Part shown: piece after piece, positions 17,664-25,533 of the stretch
How positions within the stretch are numbered: the first letter of the stretch is position 1
Layout of the letters: the number at the start of each line of letters is the position of its first letter
Source of the DNA: Hoylesella saccharolytica JCM 17484
GTDB taxonomy: Bacteria; Bacteroidota; Bacteroidia; Bacteroidales; Bacteroidaceae
Length of the DNA stretch: 64,000 nucleotides
Reading direction: 5' to 3'
NCBI RefSeq assembly: GCF_000614205.1
Contig: NZ_BAKN01000006.1
Location: 52,616 to 116,615 of the forward strand
The notes under the pieces: model-generated
Told to the model about the DNA's origin: nothing
The model's input: the letters and a program-made list of their open reading frames with translations, nothing else
Databases searched by the model: none
Made by a program: the position numbers and the translations under genes

Positions 17664-18935
17664 ATGATGAGACAAATTATTCAACATTTTACGGATAATG
17701 ATGCGTACACCTTTAGTTGTCAATATTATGTACTGCAAAAATATCCGAGAGCCGAAGTAGAATATACATTTTTTGACCGCAACCAAACGGTGTATCCCGA
17801 AGGATTTGCAGCTTTGGTAGAAGAACAGATAAAGATGATGCAAAATGTAACGATTTCGGAAGAAGAAATCGAGTTTATGCAGCGAAAAATGTATTACCTG
17901 CCGCAATGGTATTTTACCTTCTTACGGGGCTATAAATTTCAGCCGGGCGAAGTGCAGGTGAGCCAGAAAAACGATGGAAGATTGGAGATAACCATCCGAG
18001 GGAAATGGTTCTCGGCCATTATGTGGGAGATGCCCATTCTGTCGATTATCTCCGAACTAATGCACGAGCTATCGGGCGATTTGCAGAGATACAACGCTGA
18101 ACAAGAATATGGGCGTGCTGTTGATAAGACCCGAAAAATTTTACAAAATGGATTGGTTCTGGGCGATATGGGCACAAGAAGAAGACTTTCTTTTGCTCAT
18201 CATGAAATTGTTATTCAGGCGTTGAAGTCGGTTAGCGATGAAATGGCAGATGAGGCGGCAAAAATGAATTTAGATGTAGGTCAAACGGCAGATGGAGTAG
18301 CAAAAGTGGGCGAAAAAGTGGGTCAAATAGGTAGAATAACCGGTACAAGTAATGTTTACTTGGCCATGAAATACGATTTGACTCCCATCGGCACAATGAG
18401 CCATCAGCTCATCGAGTTTGAAGAGAACGTAAGTGGTATCTTCGAGTGCAACTTCAACGTGATGAAGAAGTTCAGCGATGTTTACGATGGGGACAACGGC
18501 ACGTACCTATACGACTGTTTCGGCGACCGAGTGTTCTTCAACAATTTATCTAAGAGAATGGCAATGATGTTTACGGGGCTTCGCGTGGACAGCGGTAACG
18601 AAGAAGAACAGACCGAGAAAATCATTCGGAAATATAAGGAATTAGGTATCAACCCAGCTACCAAACAGGTGATTTATAGCAACGGATTGAATATCGACCG
18701 AGCTATCGAGATACATAAGTATGTCAACGGTCGGGTTCAGGATAGTTACGGCATGGGAACCTTTCTCACTTGTGATGTTGAGGGCTGCAAACCTATGAAT
18801 ATCGTTATAAAACTAACACGATGTCGCATCACCGAAAAGCGGGAATGGCACGATTGCGTAAAATTATCGTGCGACAGTGGAAAAACTCTAGGCAATCCCG
18901 AAAAATGTGCTTATCTCTTAAAGCTCATCGGCTAA
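17664..18935 (+). CDS. pncB: Nicotinate phosphoribosyltransferase, with an unusual insert
   Basis: About 423 residues from ATG 17664 (MMRQIIQHFTDNDAYTF); an upstream in-frame ATG at 17610 precedes the promoter. The enzyme joins nicotinate and PRPP with ATP to make nicotinate mononucleotide in NAD salvage. Family motifs are TDNDAYTFSCQY, RAEVEYTFFDRN, LGDMGTRRRLSFAHHEI (with the active-site His region), GTSNVYLAMKYDLTPIGTMSHQ, FGDRVFFNN and YSNGLNIDRAIEIHK. Between RRRLSFAHHEIVIQAL and GTSNVYLA there are about 35 residues (MADEAAKMNLDVGQTADGV and a GEKVGQIGR stretch) that I do not expect in this family. The gene stands alone, flanked by 42/84-bp arrays on both sides. Confidence 0.93.
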   Translation: MMRQIIQHFTDNDAYTFSCQYYVLQKYPRAEVEYTFFDRNQTVYPEGFAALVEEQIKMMQNVTISEEEIEFMQRKMYYLPQWYFTFLRGYKFQPGEVQVSQKNDGRLEITIRGKWFSAIMWEMPILSIISELMHELSGDLQRYNAEQEYGRAVDKTRKILQNGLVLGDMGTRRRLSFAHHEIVIQALKSVSDEMADEAAKMNLDVGQTADGVAKVGEKVGQIGRITGTSNVYLAMKYDLTPIGTMSHQLIEFEENVSGIFECNFNVMKKFSDVYDGDNGTYLYDCFGDRVFFNNLSKRMAMMFTGLRVDSGNEEEQTEKIIRKYKELGINPATKQVIYSNGLNIDRAIEIHKYVNGRVQDSYGMGTFLTCDVEGCKPMNIVIKLTRCRITEKREWHDCVKLSCDSGKTLGNPEKCAYLLKLIG

Positions 18936-18959
18936 AATCTACTTTTTTAAATGGCAAAT

Positions 18960-19180
18960 AAACGATGGAGCTTCAAAATCTTATCTGATGGAAAAGAAAT
19001 AAAAGACGGGTAGAGGGAAATTAAAATGAATGGAGGGAAAGCGAGCGGTGAACCCTCTGAAACTCTATCTGATAGAAAGAAAATAAAAAATGGATAGAGA
19101 AAAACTGAAATTAATGGAGGGCAAACAAGTCGCAAGGCCCTCAAAACTCTATCTGATAGAAGAGGAATAAGAAAGGGTGA
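18960..19180 (-). repeat. 84-bp array downstream of pncB, opposite orientation to the upstream array
   Basis: The anchor TATCTGAT recurs at 18982, 19066 and 19150, exactly 84 bp apart, with AATGGAGGG blocks near the half-way points. TATCTGATA is the reverse complement of the TATCAGATA anchor of the array before pncB, so the two arrays face each other across the gene. No coding frame was recognised. Confidence 0.75.
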
Positions 19181-19193
19181 AAGAAAGAACAAA

Positions 19194-19239
19194 GTTGGCG
19201 AGGATGTATGGGGAAATGATGCCCCATATCCTCGCCAAC
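19194..19239. terminator. Hairpin between pncB and the convergent DUF5723 gene
   Basis: GTTGGCGAGGAT (19194-19205) pairs with ATCCTCGCCAAC (19228-19239), with an inner GGGG/CCCC stem. It lies at a convergent junction and is placed to terminate both genes. Confidence 0.75.
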
Positions 19240-19262
19240 TTTATGGTTAATGGTGCGGTGGA

Positions 19263-20681
19263 TTAACTCTTTTTTCGTCCGCCCAATGGTATCGAAATGC
19301 CCAACAAAGCATTAACGCAACGGGTGCTGTTTCCGAAGTATAGATAATCGGTGGCAACAACCAGCGGACCGAGTTTCATACCCAGTCCAAGTCCTTTACC
19401 ACCACTTTGTATCATGGAGTACGTCAGCGAGAAGCCCAACATCTTACTTACCTGATAGCCCGACGAAAGGGTGAGCTCGGTAACGGTAGAGGGCTGCAAG
19501 AACCTCGTGGTGGAGAGTAGTCCCAACGAAAGTTTATCATTGAGCAACTTGTATTCGCCTCCCAAAACCATCGTTGTATAGAGGCTCGTCGTGCGAGCGG
19601 TTCCCTTTTCTTGCTTTACTTGCAACATATCGAAGTTGAAAAGTTGTCCGCTGGCCATCATATCGCGGAACTCAATGGCTTCGGTTAGGTTATGCGGAGT
19701 AAAATGGTAGTCGCGCCGAGTGTTTGACGATGCGCTGTAAGAGTTTCCGCCGCCCCATGAGATGAACCCCAAGTCGAGCAGAGCTGCGGAGAGGGTGAGC
19801 TGCGGGGTGAGCTTATAAGCAGCACCAAGGTCGAAGCCCAATCCCATGCCCGACACACCAAAAGTTCCTCTTTCCATTTTCGAAACGATGCCATTGTTCC
19901 CATCTATCAATTCAAAGCCGCTCATCGTAGCCTCGAGCTTAGCGTCGGCCTCAACGAAGGCATCTCCGGTAATGTGCTTGAGGTCTTCGTTGGTGAGTTT
20001 CGACCAGTCCTGATGAATGTCGACACCGTTTACTCGAGTTCTGACGTTCAATTTGTCGACGGTGAAGCGAAGATTAGCAATTCCCAAGAGTATTTTTGCT
20101 TTTGCCCCGATCGTGAGTTTGTCGTTTAATGGGTACGCGTAGCCCAACCCCGTCTCCATGTAAGCGTTAATGTTCAATCGCTCGCCGCCAAAGCTGCGAT
20201 TGAAATCAAACCATTGTATCGGGTCGGTTGCACCGTGAACATCGTGGAAAAATTGGAAGATACTTTTCGGTATATCGAAGCCGGCATCAAGTCTCAGACC
20301 GTAATTAACCGTCCAAAAGCCTTTCCCTTTGTACCATCCGAGGGAAACCATGTCGGTGGATACATTCAAATTAATATTGTTGTTGTTCTTCAATGCATTG
20401 ATGAACGACTGATCGCGAAAATAGTCAGCATCTGAGCTGTTATCAATAATATCGACCACATCTTTCATTCCCACCGAGTTGGAACTGATGGCCGCATTGA
20501 ACGACCCGATGGTGGGCAGGTTGATGAATCCCGTTTGCGGCGTGAGGGCGGGGTTCAACTGCTGGCGGAAACTCACATTATCCATAAAATACGTGGATCG
20601 CGCGAATTGAGCTCGCATCGACGTCGGTAAAAGGCTGGCCAACAGCAGCAGAACCGACAATTTGTTAAAGTAGTGTTTCAT
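19263..20681 (-). CDS. Outer-membrane beta-barrel protein, DUF5723-like
   Basis: About 472 residues from the start MKHYFNKLSVLLLLASL, a signal peptide ending near MRAQ. The rest is a chain of amphipathic beta strands with conserved LNPALTPQTGFINLP near the N-terminus, GLGYAYPLNDKLTIGAKAK in the middle and a strand-rich end LLGISIPLGG. This is the pattern of the Bacteroidales DUF5723 family and is distantly like PorP/SprF or FadL-type barrels. The function is unknown. It is downstream of ribD on the same strand but has its own -7 element (20753-20760) within the ribD 3' end. Confidence 0.75.
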   Translation of the reverse strand: MKHYFNKLSVLLLLASLLPTSMRAQFARSTYFMDNVSFRQQLNPALTPQTGFINLPTIGSFNAAISSNSVGMKDVVDIIDNSSDADYFRDQSFINALKNNNNINLNVSTDMVSLGWYKGKGFWTVNYGLRLDAGFDIPKSIFQFFHDVHGATDPIQWFDFNRSFGGERLNINAYMETGLGYAYPLNDKLTIGAKAKILLGIANLRFTVDKLNVRTRVNGVDIHQDWSKLTNEDLKHITGDAFVEADAKLEATMSGFELIDGNNGIVSKMERGTFGVSGMGLGFDLGAAYKLTPQLTLSAALLDLGFISWGGGNSYSASSNTRRDYHFTPHNLTEAIEFRDMMASGQLFNFDMLQVKQEKGTARTTSLYTTMVLGGEYKLLNDKLSLGLLSTTRFLQPSTVTELTLSSGYQVSKMLGFSLTYSMIQSGGKGLGLGMKLGPLVVATDYLYFGNSTRCVNALLGISIPLGGRKKS

Positions 20682-20741
20682 TTCATCTGTTTTAAATGTG
20701 AAAAATTGTGTGCTAGACTGTAACAACCATTGATTTTGTTG

Positions 20742-21704
20742 CTACGGTGCTGCAAAGTTAGTAAAAAACGGGGAGATAAACGTGTCGAGAGTGTTTCCAT
20801 CGTACATTTTCCGGTCGATAAGCCGCATTTCCGTAGGCAGATGGGGGGCTTCTGTTCCGCCAACCACCGTAAACGGTGCTGTTTCAATGTGTATCTCGTC
20901 CCAAAGTCCCGCATCGATAAATGCCTGATGGGTCTTCGCTCCGCCTTCTACCAAAAGCGTTTGAATGTTGCGGGTGTATAGATCGGTCAACAAAGATTCG
21001 ATGGATTGTTTGCGAGTCAGTACGAGTCGCAAAGGGTCGGCGCCGTGCCAATGTCGCACATTCAACTGCGGATGCTCGCGGTCGTCGGTTGTTTTTCCCA
21101 CTAAAATTGCGTCTTGGGTAGCCCGCAACTGATGCACCAGCATCTGCGTAAATGGTGTAGATATCGCCAACGCACAAAACTGGTGGTCAATCAAGAGATT
21201 GGCTGTCTGCGCCCACTTTAGTGTGATGTAGGGCCGGTGTTTTTGATGGAAAATCATAAATCGACGGTTGAGTAATAGACAATCAGCTTCCAACACTCCG
21301 ACACAAACATCAATCCCCGCTTCGCGAAGTTGACGGATACCCCGTCCCTGCACTTCAGCAAATGGATCAACACTACCCACTACCACTCGACGGATGTTCT
21401 TCTTGATGATGAGTTCGGTACAAGGCGGTGTTTTGCCGTAATGCGAGCAGGGTTCAAGGTTGACATAAAGTGTAGCTCTTGGTAACAACGGTTCGTCTTC
21501 GGGCTTCACCGCGCGAAATGCGTTCACCTCCGCGTGACCTTCACCAAATCGAACGTGATACCCTTCAGCCAGTATGCGATTGTCGCAAACAATCACTGCG
21601 CCCACCATCGGATTGGGTTTGGACCGCAAAAAACCATTGGTTGCCAGCCGTATACAACGTGCCATATAGCGTTCGTCGATTTGTTTTTGTAGTATATCTT
21701 CCAT
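20742..21704 (-). CDS. ribD: Bifunctional riboflavin biosynthesis protein RibD
   Basis: 320 residues. The N-terminal deaminase (1-145) shows the zinc motif HAEVNAF and PCSHYGKTPPC plus NPMVGAVIV. The C-terminal reductase follows (ITLKWAQTANLLI, DAILVGKTTDDREHPQLNVR, TLLVEGGAKTHQAFI). It converts the pyrimidine product of GTP cyclohydrolase II to 5-amino-6-ribitylamino-uracil phosphate by deamination and NADPH reduction. The C-terminal half is somewhat short compared with E. coli RibD. The 5' leader from the -7 element at 21819-21826 is only ~110 bp and shows no recognisable FMN riboswitch. Confidence 0.93.
   Translation of the reverse strand: MEDILQKQIDERYMARCIRLATNGFLRSKPNPMVGAVIVCDNRILAEGYHVRFGEGHAEVNAFRAVKPEDEPLLPRATLYVNLEPCSHYGKTPPCTELIIKKNIRRVVVGSVDPFAEVQGRGIRQLREAGIDVCVGVLEADCLLLNRRFMIFHQKHRPYITLKWAQTANLLIDHQFCALAISTPFTQMLVHQLRATQDAILVGKTTDDREHPQLNVRHWHGADPLRLVLTRKQSIESLLTDLYTRNIQTLLVEGGAKTHQAFIDAGLWDEIHIETAPFTVVGGTEAPHLPTEMRLIDRKMYDGNTLDTFISPFFTNFAAP
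20753..20760 (-). promoter_or_regulatory. -7 element for the DUF5723-like gene
   Basis: Minus-strand TAACTTTG followed by C, 72 bp before the start at 20681. It overlaps the last codons of ribD. Confidence 0.6.
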
Positions 21705-21818
21705 TTCTACGCGTATGAGTATAAAGTTTGATGGTTATCTTCCGTTTAGTATGCGCATGACAACAAAGTTTGGCAGCCATCTTTTGTTTCATATCTGCAG
21801 AAGCATAAACCCAGATTG

Positions 21819-21826
21819 CAAAAATA
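21819..21826 (-). promoter_or_regulatory. -7 element for ribD
   Basis: Minus-strand TATTTTTG followed by C, about 115 bp before the ribD start. Confidence 0.55.
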
Positions 21827-21849
21827 CAAATAGATTGGGAAAAAGAAAA

Positions 21850-21879
21850 GAGCGGGGCGTTATAGAAAACGCTCCGCTC
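21850..21879 (-). terminator. Intrinsic terminator of gpmA
   Basis: GAGCGGGGCGTT (21850-21861) pairs with AACGCTCCGCTC (21868-21879). Read on the minus strand it is followed by TTTTCTTTTTCCC, 85 bp beyond the gpmA stop. Confidence 0.85.
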
Positions 21880-21963
21880 CTTCTATCAAAACTATTGAAA
21901 TGTAATTACAAGTAAAATATCCTTTCCAACGATTATCTCAAACAATAACAACCGTTGAATAAT

Positions 21964-22653
21964 TTATTTCAGATAATACTTGTTCGTCACCTTGAAATCA
22001 TCATCAAATTCATAAACGAGCGGTGTTCCCGTAGGAATTTCCACATTGATGATTTCCTCATCCGAGATGTTCTCAAAATATTTAATCAGTGAGCGCAACG
22101 AATTACCGTGAGCAGCAATAAATACGCGCTTGCCCTCCATAATTTGCGGTTTGATCTCCACCTCAAAATAAGGTACCGTACGAGCGATGGTATCCTTCAA
22201 GCTCTCGCACATGGGAATATCTTCAACTGAAAGGTTTCGGTAAGCGGGATTTTTGCGAGCCGAATACTCATTATCTTCCTCCATCTTTGGCGGACGAATA
22301 TCGAAGCTGCGACGCCAGATGTGCACCTGCTCATCGCCATACTTTTCTGCAGTTTCTTTCTTATTAAGTCCCGAAAGAGCACCATAATGACGCTCGTTCA
22401 ACCGCCACGACTTCACAACAGGCAGCCACTCGCGTTGCATTTCCTTAAGTGCAATCTGCTGGGTATTAATGGCACGCTTCAGATAAGAGGTGTAACAGAT
22501 GTCGAAATCAAGTCCGGCTTCTTTCAATAATTGTCCTGCTCGCTTAGCTTCAGCCCTCCCTTTGTCAGAGAGCTCTACATCAACCCATCCCGTAAACAGG
22601 TTTTTCTGATTCCATTCGCTTTCTCCGTGGCGAATAATTACTAATTTCTTCAT
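21964..22653 (-). CDS. gpmA: 2,3-bisphosphoglycerate-dependent phosphoglycerate mutase
   Basis: 229 residues. It carries the phosphohistidine motif VIIRHGESEWN at the very N-terminus, LNERHYGALSGLNKKE, the RRSFDIRPP loop and the second catalytic His in FIAAHGNSLRSLIKYF. It interconverts 3- and 2-phosphoglycerate in glycolysis and gluconeogenesis in the cytosol. Full length for the GpmA family, with a slightly short C-terminus. Monocistronic: its own -7 element (22706-22713) and a terminator downstream. Confidence 0.96.
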   Translation of the reverse strand: MKKLVIIRHGESEWNQKNLFTGWVDVELSDKGRAEAKRAGQLLKEAGLDFDICYTSYLKRAINTQQIALKEMQREWLPVVKSWRLNERHYGALSGLNKKETAEKYGDEQVHIWRRSFDIRPPKMEEDNEYSARKNPAYRNLSVEDIPMCESLKDTIARTVPYFEVEIKPQIMEGKRVFIAAHGNSLRSLIKYFENISDEEIINVEIPTGTPLVYEFDDDFKVTNKYYLK

Positions 22654-22705
22654 AAATTGTTTTTATTGATGTATAATAAAATATGTGGCGTTTTGAATGT
22701 GATTG

Positions 22706-22713
22706 CAAAGATA
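22706..22713 (-). promoter_or_regulatory. -7 element for gpmA
   Basis: Minus-strand TATCTTTG followed by C, about 53 bp before the gpmA start. Confidence 0.65.
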
Positions 22714-22797
22714 AAAAAAAACGCGCTGATAGGCAATACCTAAAAATAAGGAAAAGAAAAGAAATCATAGAACGGAGTGATGACCGGGTAATAGTAT

Positions 22798-23514
22798 TCA
22801 AACGGAGGGTGTCCTGCCCCAAGTAAGCACACTGATGGTAACGCCCGGAACTTGCTTAAGCTCCTCTCCACATGCACTTACTGTCATTCCGGTGGTCACA
22901 ACATCATCTACAAGTAGTAAATGTTGATGCTGAATGCCAGCCGTTTGGCATAGCCGAAAAGCACCGGACACATTGTCGGCGCGCTCCCAACGATTTTTAT
23001 GAGTTTGTGTTTCTGTTTGCATCGCGCGTTCAACAGCATCCGTTACGACAGGTATATGAGTGATATTTTCAATGCCACGTGCTATTCTTTCGCTCTGATT
23101 ATATCCGCGTCGGCGTTCTCGTTTCCGAGCCAATGGAACAGGAACTATAACATCTATCCCCTCAAAAAAGCCTTTCGAAACAAGCTCTTTAGCCATCATC
23201 TCGCCCAAGACGATGCCAATTTCGGGCTCATTTCCGTATTTCAAACGGTAAATAAGATTACTTACCTGTGCCCCACTTTCGTAATAGATAAGGGCAGCAC
23301 AGCGTTCAATAGGAATACGTCCCCAAAAAATCTTCGCCATTTCGTTGTCATAGGGGTAGTCGGCATAGCCTGTACGAGGCAGATGCAGATTGCAACGAGC
23401 ACACAAAACATGCTCCGCGATATTCAAACGATTATGGCAAACGGCACAACTTCGCGGAGAAATAAGATCGAGCAAACGACCTAAAAGACTATTCCTCGGC
23501 GTATTCGTCGACAT
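22798..23514 (-). CDS. ComF family phosphoribosyltransferase-like protein
   Basis: About 238 residues from MSTNTPRNSLLGRLLD (23514). A four-Cys zinc ribbon (CAVCHNRL ... CARC) opens the protein, followed by a type I phosphoribosyltransferase fold (VIVPVPLARKRERRRGYNQSE and the PRPP loop LLLVDDVVTTGMT). ComF proteins are needed for natural DNA uptake in several bacteria; the enzymatic role is unclear. It overlaps the end of recX by 26 bp, pointing to a prmC-recX-comF operon. Confidence 0.9.
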   Translation of the reverse strand: MSTNTPRNSLLGRLLDLISPRSCAVCHNRLNIAEHVLCARCNLHLPRTGYADYPYDNEMAKIFWGRIPIERCAALIYYESGAQVSNLIYRLKYGNEPEIGIVLGEMMAKELVSKGFFEGIDVIVPVPLARKRERRRGYNQSERIARGIENITHIPVVTDAVERAMQTETQTHKNRWERADNVSGAFRLCQTAGIQHQHLLLVDDVVTTGMTVSACGEELKQVPGVTISVLTWGRTPSV

Positions 23515-23977
23515 CGTTGATACACTTTTTGATAACGTCCATTTCAAAACCACGACCCAAAGCAAATTTTATCAATTTCTGATTGCGCTCGTAAGCAGTA
23601 CTACTTTTGAGGGTTCGTCGCTTGCTCTCAAGTAGAGAACGCAGCGTTTCAACATATTCGTCCACCTCCAACTCATCCAAAATGGGGGCATATATATCAC
23701 GCGGCACACGCTTAACATATAGTGCCTGCTCTATCTTTCGGCGTCCCCAGCGGTTGTACCGCATCTTGTCGCGCACAAAAAACCGACAATATCGCTCGTC
23801 ATCTACGTATTTATGCGACACCAGATAGGCGATGATGCGTTCTTGTTGGTCTTCATTAACCCCCCATCTCCGCATCTTTTCAATCATTTCGCCTGTGCAA
23901 TGTTCGGCTCTCGAACAAAGAGCGGCTAAACGTGCAAGAACTTCCTGTTCGGTCAATTGTTTTTCAGCGTGTTCCAT
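23489..23977 (-). CDS. recX: Regulatory protein RecX
   Basis: 162 residues of alpha-helical three-helix repeats: ARLAALCSRAEHCTGEMIEKM, WGVNEDQQERIIAYLVSHKYVDD and ERYCRFFVRDKMRYNRWGRRKIEQAL. This is typical of RecX, which binds RecA filaments and limits recombinase activity. It is 1 bp from prmC upstream and overlaps comF downstream, forming a compact operon. Confidence 0.92.
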   Translation of the reverse strand: MEHAEKQLTEQEVLARLAALCSRAEHCTGEMIEKMRRWGVNEDQQERIIAYLVSHKYVDDERYCRFFVRDKMRYNRWGRRKIEQALYVKRVPRDIYAPILDELEVDEYVETLRSLLESKRRTLKSSTAYERNQKLIKFALGRGFEMDVIKKCINDVDEYAEE

Positions 23978-23978
23978 T

Positions 23979-24875
23979 TTATCGTTGTGCTTTTACCATT
24001 CGAAGTTTCCCAAACGCATCATTTCTCACGATTACGCTCTCCCATCCCATTTTTTTCAATAGAATTTGAAGAGCTTCAATCCACAGCGGATTGATTTCAA
24101 AATACATTGCTCCGCCTTCCTTCAAAGCCGTTTGGGCATAACGAACAATGGCATCATAAAACAGCAGTGGGTCGTTATCGGGAACAAACAGGGCTGAATG
24201 GGGCTCGTGTTCCAATACATTCTTATCCATTTGTCGACTTTCTTTTTGACAAATGTAGGGCGGATTGCTTACAATAACATCCCAACAGTGCTGATGTAAC
24301 GGTGCCTGTAATGCATTTTGCTTTATAAAATGCACCTCGGCCGCCAACTGTTCAGCATTGTCACGGGCTATCAAAAGTGCTTCTTCAGATATATCCCACG
24401 CAGTAACACGGGCATGGGGAATATCTTTTGCCAGCGTAACGGCGATGCAACCGCTACCTGTCCCAATATCCAGAACATGGGGGGATGGGAATGAAGGAGA
24501 AAGAGATAAGGAAGAAGAATGAGGTGCTGTCGATGAGCCGACGAGGTCGGAGATAATCCATTGGCACAGCTCTTCTGTCTCCGGGCGGGGTATCAGCACA
24601 CCGGGCGCCACGCGAAAGGTTCGTCCGCAGAAGTCGGCCTGCCCCAAAACATATTGCACAGGTTCGCCTTTCAACAATCTGTCGATAAGCTCATCGAGCC
24701 GATTTTCATCGTCTTCAGACATCTGTTCCAAACCTCCACTCAACACATCGGCAAACGAATATCCGAAACCAACTTCCATAACGAGCTGTATCATCGCTTT
24801 TGCTTCACCCCCACCATACACAGACGAGAGTATTTGATAAAGCTGTTGGTAAGTTATCGGCATTCGTTTTCGCAT
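23979..24875 (-). CDS. prmC: Peptide chain release factor N5-glutamine methyltransferase
   Basis: About 298 residues from MRKRMPITYQQLYQ (24875); an earlier in-frame ATG at 24902 is possible. The N-terminal helical domain (GEPVQYVLGQADFCGRTF, LIPRPETEELC) precedes a SAM-binding Rossmann domain (VLDIGTGSGCIAVTLA) with the catalytic NPPY motif in VIVSNPPYIC. PrmC methylates the GGQ glutamine of release factors RF1 and RF2. A low-complexity serine-rich insert (APHSSSLSLSPSFPSPH) lies just before the GTGSG motif. First gene of prmC-recX-comF. Confidence 0.94.
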   Translation of the reverse strand: MRKRMPITYQQLYQILSSVYGGGEAKAMIQLVMEVGFGYSFADVLSGGLEQMSEDDENRLDELIDRLLKGEPVQYVLGQADFCGRTFRVAPGVLIPRPETEELCQWIISDLVGSSTAPHSSSLSLSPSFPSPHVLDIGTGSGCIAVTLAKDIPHARVTAWDISEEALLIARDNAEQLAAEVHFIKQNALQAPLHQHCWDVIVSNPPYICQKESRQMDKNVLEHEPHSALFVPDNDPLLFYDAIVRYAQTALKEGGAMYFEINPLWIEALQILLKKMGWESVIVRNDAFGKLRMVKAQR

Positions 24876-24951
24876 GGTTCTATTCAATTTTTTGGCCCTC
24901 ACCTAAGCATTGAACGGCATATTTACCTTTCAATTCATCGGTCATCCAACC

Positions 24952-25533
24952 TCAATTTACGTGTAAAATGCCATAAGGACCAGAGGTGGAGGCACGGTAT
25001 CTAATCAACTTTTTACCATCATTGCCGGCAACAATAATACCGGCTTGGTTCAAACTGTATTGACGTTTGCAAACGGCGCAAGTGGCAATTCCTGTGGCAG
25101 ACACACTGAGATAATAGTCTCTTTGTGGCCAAGTGTCGGGACTGAAACAGTTAGGACACTCCAAATCGTAGGCATAAAACACCGGAGGATCGCTCATATT
25201 GCCATATCCGATGATAATACCGTTGTTCTGACCGATGCGAATGGTGCGTTTCATGTCCACGCCATTGGCTTTTGATGTTTGTGTTTTCCCGCTCCCCGCT
25301 TCGGTAAACAAAAAGTGGGTCAGTGTGCTGTTTCCCACCATTTGTTCTTTCTTTTTCACAACAACAAAGATGTTTGAATAGGGCGTCATGGCACCGGCAG
25401 CCACCGCATTATTATGTATGCCGTTGTCAAAAACGAAATAACAATGGTAGTTGCTAAACTCATGCTCCGTTTCACCACACGAAATCGTGAGCATACAAAC
25501 GGTTATGATAGCAAAAAACAGTACTTTTTTCAT
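24952..25533 (-). CDS. Hypothetical lipoprotein with two CxxC pairs
   Basis: 193 residues. Lipoprotein signal with lipobox LTISC (Cys about 19). The middle is beta-rich. The C-terminal part carries ECPNCFSPD and TCAVCKRQYSL, two CxxC knuckles about 34 residues apart that could bind zinc or an iron-sulphur cluster. I do not recognise the family; a Rieske-like fold is one guess. Its start overlaps the argH stop by 4 bp (ATGA), so the two are translationally coupled on the same strand, although a functional link is not obvious. Confidence 0.7.
   Translation of the reverse strand: MKKVLFFAIITVCMLTISCGETEHEFSNYHCYFVFDNGIHNNAVAAGAMTPYSNIFVVVKKKEQMVGNSTLTHFLFTEAGSGKTQTSKANGVDMKRTIRIGQNNGIIIGYGNMSDPPVFYAYDLECPNCFSPDTWPQRDYYLSVSATGIATCAVCKRQYSLNQAGIIVAGNDGKKLIRYRASTSGPYGILHVN

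Noticed and set aside
21705..21818. FMN riboswitch in the ribD leader
   Set aside because: The leader is about 110 bp and shows none of the conserved RFN-element helices that I can recognise.
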